Origin: Myotis daubentonii
Taxonomy: Eukaryota; Chordata; Mammalia; Chiroptera; Vespertilionidae
Assembly (NCBI RefSeq): GCF_963259705.1
Contig: NC_081844.1
Span: 16,663,715 to 16,727,714 of the forward strand
Direction of reading: 5' to 3'
DNA: 64,000 nucleotides
Shown piece after piece: positions 45,755 to 55,892 of this stretch. The notes under the pieces are model-generated. The model was not told where the DNA came from and did no database searches. It saw only the letters and a program-made list of their open reading frames with translations. The position numbers and the translations under genes were made by a program. The first letter of the stretch is position 1; each line of letters opens with the position of its first letter.

Positions 45755-46290
45755 ATAACTGTTTTTGACCTAAGCAACAAGAAGTATGGCGTTGCTTACA
45801 ACTGAGATGGGAGGACTGGGGTGATGACCTTTGGGGGCAGGAGAGTCCAGTTTTGGAAATGTGAAGCTTGAGATGTGTCTTAGACGTCCAGGTGAAATCT
45901 CTCATAGGCCTTCTTGTATTCAAACATATATGAGAAAGCGTTCAGGGCTTAGTGGTCAGGAGACAGTATTCAAGCCTCAGGGGAGGGACCACGCACAGGG
46001 CCGTAGCATGACCACACTGAGAGTTCTGGATGAGGAAAAGCAGAAAAGCAGACAGAGCAAGGGAATCGAGCCAGATTGGAGGGAAACTGGAGGGTGGAAG
46101 GTCCCGGCTGGTGAGAAGATCAGAGTGTGGGCAGCACTATGTGAAACGCTGCTGACAGGTCACATGATAGGAGGATCGGAAAGTGAACTTTGTGTTTGGC
46201 AACGTGGAGATCATGGGTGACAGTGATGAGCACAGTTTCAGAGGGGTGGGGTGGGGAGGAAAGCCGGATGGATGAGGGTTTAGAAGAGCC
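45755..46290 (+). repeat. Ancient LINE2-like remnant
   Basis: TGACCTAAGCAACAAGAAGT, GGCGTTGCTTACAACTGAGA, GAGTCCAGTTTTGGAAATGT, GAAGCTTGAGATGTGTCTTA, GACGTCCAGGTGAAATCTCT, GAAACGCTGCTGACAGGTCA and GTGTTTGGCAACGTGGAGAT keep a long collinear order with the L2-type internal consensus. Confidence 0.65.
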
Positions 46291-46699
46291 ATGACCTGGA
46301 TCAAGTAGCAGACCTCCACTGGCAGCCCCACAGGTGGCCGGGACATTTGAGAACAGGCAGTTTAGCAATCCAGAAGCAAGGGAGGACCTGGAAGTCAGGG
46401 CGGCAGACACAGGGATGGACCAGTTAATGCTGCCAGCCCCAGAGCTATCTGTTTCTACTAGCTGCCTGCAGGCCCCATTCAGACACCAGTGGGGGCGGGG
46501 AAGGGGCAGACAGCTTTGCGGAGGCCCTGGGCCACACCACACACCACACTGTGCTTCTTATGACTTGGTCTTTGTTTGGCAGTCCCCTCTCATTTCCTCC
46601 TTTGTTGCTCTCCTTCTTGTTCTTTGAATGTTGAACTCTGAATTTGGGGGGGGGGGTCCTATTGCTCTAGCCGCTTCACACTTCTGAGCTTTCACTCAA

Positions 46700-46990
46700 T
46701 GTTTCCTCCCCTAGACTCTGTCCTGCTACCTCTGCCTGACTGATTCCTACGTAGACTTTTAGACTCAGCAAAGGCACCACCTCTTCCAGGAAGTCCTCCA
46801 TGCTCATTTAGCATCTAGCATCTATTTCCTTCATAGCACCTCCCTCACCAGGTTCAAATGATCTCTTTGTCTCTGTGTCTGCTACACTAGAAGCTGAGCT
46901 CCTTGTCGGCAGTGACTCATGCCTTGTCCATTTCTGTCCCTGGTACGCAATGCTGGCACAGAGCAGGACCTCACCCGGTTTTGGCTGGGA
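46700..46990 (+). repeat. L2 3' region
   Basis: GGCACCACCTCTTCCAGGAA, GTCCTCCATGCTCATTTAGC, GCTACACTAGAAGCTGAGCT, CCTTGTCGGCAGTGACTCAT and GGTACGCAATGCTGGCACAG follow the L2 3' end order. Confidence 0.7.
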
Positions 46991-47198
46991 ACTGCAGAGG
47001 TACTTGCACTCAAGGTAGAATCTGGATTAGCACACAGGAGGGGGGATGGCATGCCAGGCAGAATAGTTACCCAGCAGTTCAGTAATGGGGGTGCGGTGGG
47101 GTGGGAGCCTGAAAGGGTGCCTGGCTGAGGGTTTGAGTTGGGAAAGTCAGGGATGGTGACAGCCCAGCAGGAGCTGGCCACATCTGAAGAGGCAGCAG

Positions 47199-47236
<38 letters not shown>

Positions 47237-47238
47237 CA

Positions 47239-47294
<56 letters not shown>
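47199..47294. repeat. (GT)n(GA)n compound microsatellite
   Basis: A GT run of about 22 bases passes directly into about 70 bases of GAGAGA with occasional CAGA interruptions. Confidence 0.97.
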
Positions 47295-47296
<2 letters not shown>

Positions 47297-47334
47297 GGAG
47301 AGTGGCAGGTGAGGACAGCAATTATGAACACCAT

Positions 47335-47560
47335 CAGATCAAGCTAATTTACATGGATTAGTGCAGCCAGTGAGGCTTGGCTCGAGAGGTCTGATTAATT
47401 TAGGGCCGGAGGGGATTGGGCAGGAGCCCCCCTCAGGTGAGTGAGCCGCAGCATGGCCATCCGTATAAATAACCCTGCTGTCAGCCCGAGTTAAAGCCTC
47501 AGGTACTCTGTTTAGCGTCCAAGGTGGAAGCATTAGGGGGATTTCAGAAGCATTTTTAGA
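47335..47560. promoter_or_regulatory. Candidate conserved non-coding element
   Basis: Non-repetitive sequence with AAGCTAATTTACATGGATTA, GGTCTGATTAATTTAGGGCC and CGTATAAATAACCCTGC (homeobox/OTX-like and TATA-like strings). It has no coding frame. This is inference from motif content only. Confidence 0.25.
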
Positions 47561-47639
47561 GAGAGGGACCGCTTCCTTCTTTTGCTTTCTGGAACACTGG
47601 AGGACTAATCTTTTATAAATAAGCCTGATTGGTTTAAAT

Positions 47640-47790
47640 TTCTAATTATAAAAGGGGAATATGTTCAATATACAGAACAGTATAGAGACAAACATTAAAA
47701 TAACTGTAATTCTACCACCCAGAGATAACCACTATTAACATTTTAAACAATTTCTTCCAGCCTTTTTTCCATGCATAAATACTGCCCCTG
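47640..47790 (-). repeat. L1 fragment, segment 1 of an interrupted copy
   Basis: ACAGAACAGTATAGAGACAA, ACTGTAATTCTACCACCCAG and AGATAACCACTATTAACATT match a well-known L1M 3' region in reverse order. The copy appears to continue after the Ves and Helitron insertions. Confidence 0.65.
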
Positions 47791-47857
47791 CCCCGCCCCC
47801 CCCAAGATTTCTTACTTATTCCTTTCCCAGTCTGTGTTGTGATTTTTCAAAATTAAG

Positions 47858-48062
47858 AGGCCAGTGTGGCTCAGTGGTGGTGGAGTGTTGACCCTTTAGC
47901 CAAAAGGTCACTGGTTGGATTCTCACTCAGGGCACATGTCCAGGTTGTGGGCTCCATTCCCAGTAGGGGGCGTGCAGGAGGCAGCCAATCAATGACTCTC
48001 TCAATCTTGATGTTTCTATCTTTCTCCTTCTCCCTTCCTCTCTGAAATCAATATATATTTAA
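47858..48062 (+). mobile_element. Ves-like SINE (forward, diverged)
   Basis: It starts GGCCAGTGTGGCTCAGTGGT and has TCACTGGTTGGATTCTCACT (B-box region), GTAGGGGGCGTGCAGGAGGC and TTGATGTTTCTATCTTTC, then CCCTTCCTCTCTGAAATCAA. TTAAGAG just before it and in TATATTTAAGAG at its 3' end suggests a short target duplication. It interrupts an L1. Confidence 0.9.
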
Positions 48063-48064
48063 GA

Positions 48065-48560
48065 GTATATTTTGAGCCTTTTCCTATGCCATTGATCTCA
48101 CATGGCTGTAATCATCTACCCTGTGGACATGCTGCAGTGTTTTCAACCAGTTCCCAATTAGTGGATATTAGGGTTATTTCCAACTTTTTTGTTCTTGTAA
48201 ATAATACAGCAATGGGAAACATTGTTCATAAGTCTTTGCCTATATGTCTGGTTATCTAGGATACATTCCCAGAAGTAAGATCTTGTTAGATATTGTCAAA
48301 TTACTTTCCAGAACATTTGTGTGTGTTTTGTTTTTTAAAAATCAACATATACTCCTATCAGCAATGGTTGTGGATCATCATTTTATGGCACTAGATATGA
48401 TTATTAAAAATTTTTAATGACCATTTGCACTTCTATGCAATAATCTATATCCTTTGCCTATTTTTAACTGGTGGGGTTTTCTTTTTCTTTTTAAATACAA
48501 GCTCTATTAATGCAAAAAGGAATGTTTAACTATATTGTTATTTTGTTTTATTTCAGTGTG
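48065..48560 (-). repeat. L1 fragment, segment 2
   Basis: GGATATTAGGGTTATTTCCA, CTTGTAAATAATACAGCAAT, GATACATTCCCAGAAGTAAG, TATTGTCAAATTACTTTCCA and ATATCCTTTGCCTATTTTTA follow the reverse L1M order, continuing segment 1. Confidence 0.8.
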
Positions 48561-48571
48561 TTACTTGCCTA

Positions 48572-48827
48572 TCTCTATTATAAAAACTCCTTGGCCGTGA
48601 CGCCGTGACGCCGTCACACTGTCATGACCAAAGACTGTTCACCAAGAGGCTGCGTGCGTGGTGAGGTGCACGTGGGTGGGCAGGAAATTGACTCTGGGTC
48701 CTGCATTCCACCTGGCGCAGTGGGAGCCAGTCTGGGTCCCACATCCTGTCCAGCGCAGTGGGAGTCAGTCTGGGTCCTGCTGGCATGGTGGGTCTGGGTC
48801 TTGTGTGATATCGCGCTGAGCCTCTAG
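48572..48827 (+). mobile_element. Short non-autonomous Helitron (HeliBat-like), upstream unit
   Basis: It begins TCTCTATTATAAAAACTCC after an A (48571) and ends GCCTCTAG. Inside are a GACGCCGTGACGCCGTCAC head and two imperfect repeats of GCGCAGTGGGAGYCAGTCTG. The next Helitron begins at the very next base. No coding sequence is present. Confidence 0.75.
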
Positions 48828-49189
48828 TCTATATAATAAAAGCCTAAGCAACTGTTACAGCAGAACGACCAGAAAGACCAGTCACTATGATGCACACTGA
48901 CCACCAGGGGCAGACTCTCAATGCAGAAGCTGCCTCCTGGTGGTCAGTGCACTCCCACAGAGGGAGTGCCAGTCAGCCAGAAACCGGGCTCATGACTGGC
49001 GAGTGCAGTGGAGGTGGCAGGAGCCTCTCCCGCCTCTGTGGCAGCACTAAGGAACAGCGAGCCCAGAGGTCAGGAGCAGTGAGCAGGTGGATGGTAAGGA
49101 GCAAGGGGTCCTGGACTGTGAGAGGGCGCAGGCTGGGCTGAGGGAATCCCCCCTCCCCCAGTGCACAAATTTCATGCACTGGGCTCTAG
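48828..49189 (+). mobile_element. Short non-autonomous Helitron (HeliBat-like), downstream unit
   Basis: It begins TCTATATAATAAAAGCC, a HeliBat-type 5' end, and ends GGGCTCTAG before a T. The terminal hairpin AGTGCA...TGCACT (49160-49180) sits a few bases before CTAG, as in Helitrons. An internal inverted repeat pairs CACTGACCACCAGG with CCTGGTGGTCAGTG (about 48897-48956). No coding sequence is present. Confidence 0.88.
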
Positions 49190-49194
49190 TCTGT

Positions 49195-49845
49195 TTATAA
49201 CAGGGAGTTTGACATGCTAAAACTTTGATTTTGCATGTAGGACATTTCTCAGTCTTTCCCTTTATGATTAGATGATCTTTTCCATGCCAAGATGAATTAA
49301 ATTTTCACCTATACGTCTTCTCATTATTTTATGATTTCATGAATGATTTATGGGTTATAAAATTCATCCATCTGGAATTAATTTTGATGAAAAACTTTTT
49401 TCCCCAATTATCAACCAAATAATTTTCCAAATTCCCAAAATAACCCTTTTTTACAGATTGGTGATCACTTCCACTTTTAAAATAAATTCATATATTTTTG
49501 AGCATTTCTTTACACACATGAATTTCCTGTGAACTTCATGTCCATCCTTCCAGCAGTGCTGTGGCCATGTCATCCCTGTGGTCATGGCCAGTGAAAACCT
49601 GCACCAACAAGTTCCCCTGATCATTTACTTTGTAATGTTTTTAGGGATTAATGCATGTTTATTTTTACAGAAGGGCTCTGAAATCACTTGGTTAAGCTTT
49701 AAGGAATGAAATTCCCTTGGGGTGTTGATTGGAGTTGCGTTAAGTTTATAAATCAGCATGTAAAGACCTGAGTATTCTTTGCAATATTCAGCTTTCTTAT
49801 TGGTGGATAAACTATCCCTATTCATGCTTTCTTTCCACAGGGTAT
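49195..49845 (-). repeat. L1 fragment, segment 3
   Basis: GACATGCTAAAACTTTGATT, AAAATTCATCCATCTGGAAT, TTAATTTTGATG, TTATCAACCAAATAATTTTC, CTTGGGGTGTTGATTGGAGT and TGCGTTAAGTTTATAAATC continue the reverse L1 order after the Helitron pair. Confidence 0.75.
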
Positions 49846-50122
49846 TGATTGTTTACACAGGAAGAGGGGAGCAGGAGGCAGAGGTGTTAGAGAGGCAGAG
49901 GCAAGGGCTGCAGATTGCCACCATCCACCCTCAACTCTGAATCCACATCCTCTCCAGGGGCCCCACACAGGGTCCCTTTAGTGGGGGCACTGGGGTCTGC
50001 CTAGAGGTCAGGCTGCTCACACCTGGTTTCGTTTTGTTTCTACTTGCTTCATTTCTGATTATTTATCTGGCTCTGGATTTATAGTTTTGCATAGTTCTAG
50101 GAAAGTAGCAGATACTTGTTCT

Positions 50123-50335
50123 TTTAAAAAAATTTTATCCTCACCCAAGGATATGTTTATTAATTTTAGAGAGAGAGGAAGTGGGGGGAGAGACATTGAT
50201 CGGTTGCCTCCCATATGCACCCCAACTGGGGATTGAACCCACAACCTAGGTATGTGCCTTGATCGGGAATCGAACCTGCAACCTTTTTGTGTACAGGACA
50301 ATGCTCCAACCAACTGAGCCACCCAGCTGGGGCCA
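50123..50335 (-). mobile_element. Ves-related SINE, older subfamily
   Basis: The order is A/T tail, core GAGACATTGATCGGTTGCCT, then a tRNA-derived head with reverse B box GGGAATCGAACCTGCAACCT and reverse A box CCAACTGAGCCACCCAGC. Target duplications are GATACTTGTTCT (50111-50122) and GGTACTTGCTCT (50336-50347), 10 of 12 identical, consistent with an older insertion. Confidence 0.88.
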
Positions 50336-50347
50336 GGTACTTGCTCT

Positions 50348-52927
50348 GATTAGTGTGGAAGGACATTATCATAGGTGCGAGGCTTGATTTGGCACACCTT
50401 CTATCTAAGCTGGAAAAATTCAGGGTCTGATGCCCAATAGATGCCCAACTATAATATCCTGGCTCTTGGTTCCCCTACTAAGTTTCCAATGAAAAACCCA
50501 GCTTATTCCCTGACCACTGCCTGTCATCTAAATGTTTAAACTATCTTTTTAGTCTCTCTGTCTTTCAGACTCCAGATAAAGCAAGAGTTGCACCTCTCAG
50601 TGTGTGTGTGCATGTGTGTGTGCGTGCGGTCACATGCTGCATAGGAAAATCCCCTCTAGACAGCCCGAAACTCTGAGCCTAGATGGCCTCTGGTCCCCAT
50701 TCTGTATCAGCAGCACTGTCCAGCTCCTTAGCTACTTTCTCTTTGAGTAACTTACTCAGTCTCAGTGGAGCTGAGCCTTGTATTGAAACGAAGCAGCAAT
50801 CGGGTGGACATGCTCAGTGGGGAGACCATTCTGGTCCTGGGGGTTGTCTTGGGACTATGCTAGTCCCAGGGAGCAGCCAGGCGGTCAAACCTGTCCTGGA
50901 ATTCCAGACTGACAAGACCTCGGCTTAGATTAGACCCGGATAGCCCAACTCCTACAACCCAGACGTCCTCCTTATCCTGATCGAGGTTAGGAGGGGTTTC
51001 CTGGGATGTTCCCTGGGCCAGACGGATGCACCCTTCTTCCACTGCCAGCTCCATTCTCCTGCCTTAACCTGATAGGAACCGCCACCTCTACCCAGGTCAC
51101 TGTGGGATGACTCGCTGCTGGGTGTTCAGTCTATTCGGGGTTTCCTGGTCTTGGCAAGAGGACAGAGTTGGAAGAGGTGGGCAAGAGCAGAACCAAGCGC
51201 TCTAGGTTAGCTTCTCAAGAGTTCCCATTCCTCCACAGACAGCTTCTCAAATGGGTTTGCCCCTTTGGGGAGTAGAAGGAAAGAACCTTTCTAGGTAAAG
51301 GGAGGGAGGGGCGAGGAAGGAGGGGTTCCCTGCTGTGGACAATTTAAATGTCTGGTTTCAGTGTGATGTTCTTTTGTGGAGAGGAGTATTTCCTTACTCA
51401 CATCCACTGTCCGCCCATCTGGGCCCTGACTCAGGCATTCCTGGCTTGAGCCTTGGCAACCTGCCTCTGGTCCTCAGACCTCACTTTTCATCTCCTTGCC
51501 CTTCTCTTGCCATGTGTGCCCCACACCTGAAGGCCCCCATCCCCCGTTTCTCTGGAGAGTTAGGCTCCATGTCAAAGTCATACAGAACTATCTAATTATA
51601 ACAGATTAATCCATTAGGATTTATGCGTTTCTATTTACTGGCTGGAACTATCCATTTCACAGCTGTGGCTCCCACGTCTAACCAGCTAGCAGGCAATTTA
51701 AATATAGAAAGCAATTTAACCTAGTTGGATACCGAAGCCTCTCGCTTAATGTAGTGCATAAATTTTGGAGCTCTTTGCTCTCAGCCCTCCAAAGGGCAGC
51801 CAACGGTTTCATGTCCTGAAAAGATTCGGCTTTTCAGGGAATTTACACTCTAGGAAGGGGTCCTGGGTATTGGAATACATAAAGAAGGAGTCTTTAAATG
51901 AGGTCAGGGTTTGACTTCAGGTCAGTTCTGCGTTCCTTTTTCTTCCTCGTTTGGAGACAACAATCTTCTGCTTAACTGAGCTTCCTAGGGGTCTGGCATC
52001 GATGGAGGGGAGCTTATTTTCCTCTAACTTTCATTTGCTGCTTGTTTGGGGAAAGTGTTTTTCCCACATTGTACCCGTCGTCGTCGGGTCACCCTGTCTG
52101 TCAGAGCTCATAGTCTGATCCTCTTGGTCCTCCTGGCCCCTGGGCCAGCACCTGGCTTGCAGTGGACACTCACAAAATGCGTCACAGCGGGGAAGGGCCG
52201 TGTGACCCCACAAACCCAACTCTAAGCCCAACCCAGAAATAACAGTGATCAAGGCACATGGGCTGAGTAAAATCACTCCATGTTGGGAACACATGACCAC
52301 CTCCCCTTTAGGGAGGAGATGAGCAGAGAGGGACGTATTGCTGAGAAAAGAGAGGACTAGGTGCAAACTGGTAGGTCTTCAGGTACTGGAAGAACCGCCA
52401 ACAAGATGTGGGGTTGGGTTTTTCTTTTCTTTTCCACATGGCCTCCGAGGGCAGAAATATTAGACTGAGAGGCAGGAGTTAAAGGAAGAACAGGCTGGAC
52501 TTATTTGTGCGAAGAACTTGGTATTGATCACAGTGTTTTCTTTTAAATGGAACCCTCAGCTTAAAGAGGTAATATACTTCCTCCAACTCTCTGTGCTTAA
52601 GCAGAGGCTGGGCAGCTGGGCAGGGAGGCCGTGGTGGGCTTTAGAACCAGGCAGGACCAAGACCTTCAGAGGCTCTCTTTTGAGCTTTCATGCCATGGCC
52701 ACTCCTGCATCTGCCTGTGCATCGTGGAGCTGAAATGCAGACTTTCTCCACACCTTCTGGCAGATGGGAAGGGAAGGCAGACCACAGACCTTAGAGGAGG
52801 CCAGCAGCTTGCTTAGCTCATGGTCCCTGAGCCAAGAAAAACAAGTGCAGGTCCCACTGAATCTCCCATTGGCTTAGTGTCCCCCCAGGGCAGGATGGCA
52901 GTTGAGCCCGTGGGCATGGGTGTGAAT
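50348..52927. other. Unique intergenic DNA
   Basis: No gene is recognised. A short imperfect TG run lies at 50600-50630. The AT-rich block at 51585-51830 is listed separately. Confidence 0.5.
51585..51830. promoter_or_regulatory. Candidate conserved non-coding element
   Basis: This is non-repetitive DNA with dense homeobox-like strings: ACTATCTAATTATAACAGAT, TAATCCATTAGGATTTATGC (a TAATCC/GGATTA inverted pair), AGGCAATTTAAATATAG and GCAATTTAACC. There is no coding frame. Functional status is inferred from composition only. Confidence 0.3.
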
Positions 52928-53215
52928 CAGTGCCCTGTAGCTGCCATAACAAAGTACCACAAACTGAGAGGCTTGGACAACAGAATTTTATTGTCTCATA
53001 TTCTGGAGGCTAGAAGTCTGATATCAAGGTGTCGGTAGGGCCACTCTCTCTGAAGGCACCAGGGAGGGTACTGTTCCGGGCTTCTCTCCCCGCTTCAGGC
53101 AGTTTCCTGGACTGTTGGCAGCAGAACTCCCTCCTCATTGCGTTCTCCCTGTAGAGTGTGTGTGTTAAGATTCCTGTCTTTTGAAAGGACACGAGTCATA
53201 TTGGTTGGGATGACT
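52928..53215 (+). repeat. MaLR-type LTR fragment (MLT1-like)
   Basis: GCCCTGTAGCTGCCATAACA, AAGTACCACAAACTGAGAGG, CAGAATTTTATTGTCTCATA, TTCTGGAGGCTAGAAGTCTG, ATATCAAGGTGTCGGTAGGG and GACACGAGTCATATTGGTTG follow the order of an MLT1-class LTR. The 5' and 3' ends are missing. Confidence 0.75.
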
Positions 53216-53409
53216 GGTTGGACTGAAGGATCCAGTGGGGGCTTTAACTTTTCATTTATAGGAGTAAAATGGTGTAAAATGGAGTGTTCGAGGTTGAACC
53301 AATCTTTAAGCCAATCAGTCTGCTCTTTTTTTGAACTGAAGCACTGTATAGAGTGGGTATCACCACTGCGCCTTTAATTATGTCTTTATACTATTCTTTG
53401 GTTCATATA

Positions 53410-53640
53410 AAGAAGCTATTATTGAGCACCTACTATATACATGAGGCATGTGATACACATAATATTTCAATTCACCATGACTCTGATGTTATTAATCTTG
53501 TTTTATAGATAAAGAAATAAATGCTCAGAGGATTTCTGAAACTTGCTTAGGACCATACAGCTAGTAGGTGACAGAAGTGGGACTCAAATCCCTGCCTCTT
53601 TTGCTCTAAAGTTTAGTTTTTCTTTGTTATACTACACAAC
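53410..53640 (-). repeat. MIR SINE, nearly complete
   Basis: TATTGAGCACCTACTATATA, ATGAGGCATGTGATACACAT, TTGTTTTATAGATAAAGAAA, CATACAGCTAGTAGGTGACA and GTGGGACTCAAATCCCTGCC follow the reverse MIR order. Confidence 0.9.
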
Positions 53641-53693
53641 TCCCAAACTTGCTTGTAGGCTCCTCAAGTGAAACGACTTTTCACGATCCAGAT

Positions 53694-53899
53694 CAGGGGT
53701 CCTCAAACTACAGTCCGCGGGCCACATGCAAATACAAATATTGTATTTGTTCCCGTTTTGTTTTTTTACTTCAAAATAAGATATGTGCAGTGTGCATAGG
53801 AATTTGTTCATAGTTATTTTTTTTAAACTATAGTCCAGCCCTCCAACGGTCTGAGGGACAGTGAACTGGCCCCCTGTTTAAAAAGTTTGAGGACCCCTG
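53694..53899. mobile_element. Non-autonomous hAT (OposCharlie-like) with perfect target duplication
   Basis: The 206-bp element starts CAGGGGTCCTCAAACTA and ends TAGTTTGAG-complement AGTTTGAGGACCCCTG, with GTCCGCGGGCCACATGC and GTGAACTGGCCCCCTG inside. The 8-bp target ATCCAGAT is perfectly repeated at 53686-53693 and 53900-53907. There is no coding capacity. I match it from memory to the OposCharlie-related hATs, whose relatives are patchily distributed in mammals. Confidence 0.9.
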
Positions 53900-53907
53900 A
53901 TCCAGAT

Positions 53908-54604
53908 CAATCAGAATTCATTGTAGACATCGCCTACAGTTCTCTGGGGTGAAATGCACAGGTTTTGCTGGACGCTCTCCAAGCCCCCTTTAGCTCTAAT
54001 ACTCTGTGAATGATCAATCCCCCTTGATTTACCTTGAGTCAGTTCTGTGACGTTCACAGAGTTGGTATGTGAAGTGGGGAATGCGGAGAGGGAGCAGCTC
54101 GCTGCTGGGTGGCCTGCCTCCGGAGTAATGTGGGCAGCCTGGGCCTGCAGTTCTGAGGTCAGAAGCTCTGTGTCTCCATTTCTCCAGGGGGGCCTTGGCA
54201 AATAGATTTACACTCCACTCACTGAAGTCTTATTGATAAGCCAGAATGCTGATTTATTAATGGATAACGAGATAGAGTTGCCAGGAGTGATTGTGGCCTG
54301 CTAGTCTGACTCTTTGAGAAGCAATTTAGGTCTGAAAGTTAGTAAACGTGGAAAGAGACCAGGTGAGGGAGGCGGTGCGAGAGTTTATTATCAAGCTGCA
54401 GTAACCCGACCCAGTCATTTCTCTCAGCTCTGCCTACCAAATAGCAGTGCATTCAGGTCAGTAGGTCAGGACACCTTCCCCTCACACTCACGCTCTTGCT
54501 CTCCAAATCAGCTGGGTCATCGCCCGTCAGGACTCGCTGCAGCCAGCTCTTCCTTAGGTAGCAGATTTCATGATGCGGAGGACGTGGTCTCACCTTAGGT
54601 TGCC
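53908..54604. other. Unique intergenic DNA
   Basis: No gene or repeat is recognised. Confidence 0.5.
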
Positions 54605-54710
54605 TGCCTCAGATGGTCAATATGTATTGAGCACTGACCCTGAGCTGGGTGCTGGGCTCTGCATTGGTGGAGGCCAGGGTGACTGATGCCCTCAGGTTGT
54701 GTACAGATGT
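54605..54710 (-). repeat. L2/MIR-class remnant
   Basis: CAATATGTATTGAGCACTGA, GAGCTGGGTGCTGGGCTCTG and GGAGGCCAGGGTGACTGATG resemble the reverse L2 3' end. Confidence 0.55.
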
Positions 54711-54924
54711 TAATATACACGGGGAGTCACAGGTGGGGAAGACACTGAATTTTATGGGGGGTGGGGGGGCTGGGGCTTCGGGAAGGCTTGCCGCGGTTAG
54801 CTCCTGAAGAGTGAGTGACAGTTAGCTGGGACTAAACCAAAGAAAACAAAACAGAGAAACAAAATATTGCCACCCAATCCTGGCAGAGGGAAAAGTATAA
54901 ACAAAACCATGGATGAATGAAACA

Positions 54925-54926
<2 letters not shown>

Positions 54927-54969
<43 letters not shown>
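54927..54969. repeat. (GT)21 microsatellite
   Basis: An uninterrupted GT run of 42-43 bases. Confidence 0.98.
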
Positions 54970-55079
54970 CCTGTACATCTGGGAGCTTGGCATTAACCAA
55001 TTGATATCCGAGTTGCCCTCTCCTCTCTGTTCACTTAGTGCCTATCCCAGGCGTGCTTACATTGCATTTGTAACCTTTT

Positions 55080-55195
55080 TCTGTCTCTAATATTGAGAGC
55101 GGGCAGAGACTGTCTTCATCATCTCAGAGGTAATCCCTGGATGTAATAGCTGTTCAGTGAATGTTTGTGGAACAAATGAGTAAAGGTGGGGACAA
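55080..55195 (+). repeat. L2 3' terminus
   Basis: GAGCGGGCAGAGACTGTCTT, GTAATAGCTGTTCAGTGAAT and GTTTGTGGAACAAATGAG are the typical end of L2. Confidence 0.6.
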
Positions 55196-55664
55196 GGGTC
55201 CAGGTGCCCCTGTGCACAGGTCTGACCTGGGGTCAGCAGACAGGAGGGAGGAAGGCACCATGGCCTGCCCTGGGGCTGTGCCAGGTGGGCACCAAGGGCA
55301 TTAGGTGGTCTTAAGTAGAGGGCAACGTCTTTGATTAGTGTATTCATTGTTTGAGGGGGAGACTATAGTTTGAAAACTTGTGGCACCTACAGCAAGGCCA
55401 CATGTCAAGAGGGTGCCAGGGCACATCTCTGGCTGTCCCCATTGGCTGGGTCTTGTGCATGGCCACCAGGCTCCCTGATGGTCCAGATGTTACAGAAAAC
55501 TCGCAGGTGGAGATGATGGGGCAGGCTCCTCTGGGCCCATGTTTCCCCTGGGAGCTGATCCTTCCAAGCACCGAGCTCTGTCTCCTATTTGACATAACAG
55601 GTGCTGGTGTTTGCTGAGTCCCAAAAGGCTGCTGAAACCAGGTATTGTAAAAAAAAAAAAAAAA

Positions 55665-55892
55665 TCTACATATATAAAAGGCTAATATGCAAAGTGTACC
55701 CTCGGGAGTTTGACTGAGAGATCAGGAGTTCTATCGCTCGCTATGATGTGTGCTGACCACCAGGGGGCAGCGCGGAACGAAGGAAGGCCCCAGCTGGCAG
55801 CTGGAAGGCCCTGATAGGCCCTGATAGGCCCTGATTGCCAACCAGGCCTAGGGAACCTACCCATGCACGAATTTTGTGCACCAGGCCTCTAG
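55665..55892 (+). mobile_element. Short non-autonomous Helitron (HeliBat-like)
   Basis: This 228-bp element starts TCTACATATATAAAAGGC after an A and ends GGCCTCTAG before a T, so it sits at an AT target. The terminal hairpin TGCAC...GTGCA (55864-55880) lies just before CTAG. Its 5' part GGCTAATATGCAAAGTGT is the HeliBat head, and it carries three tandem CTGATAGGCC units. It shares GCTGACCACCAGGGGGCAG with the downstream unit at 48.8 kb. A poly-A run (about 55649-55664) precedes it. Confidence 0.93.
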
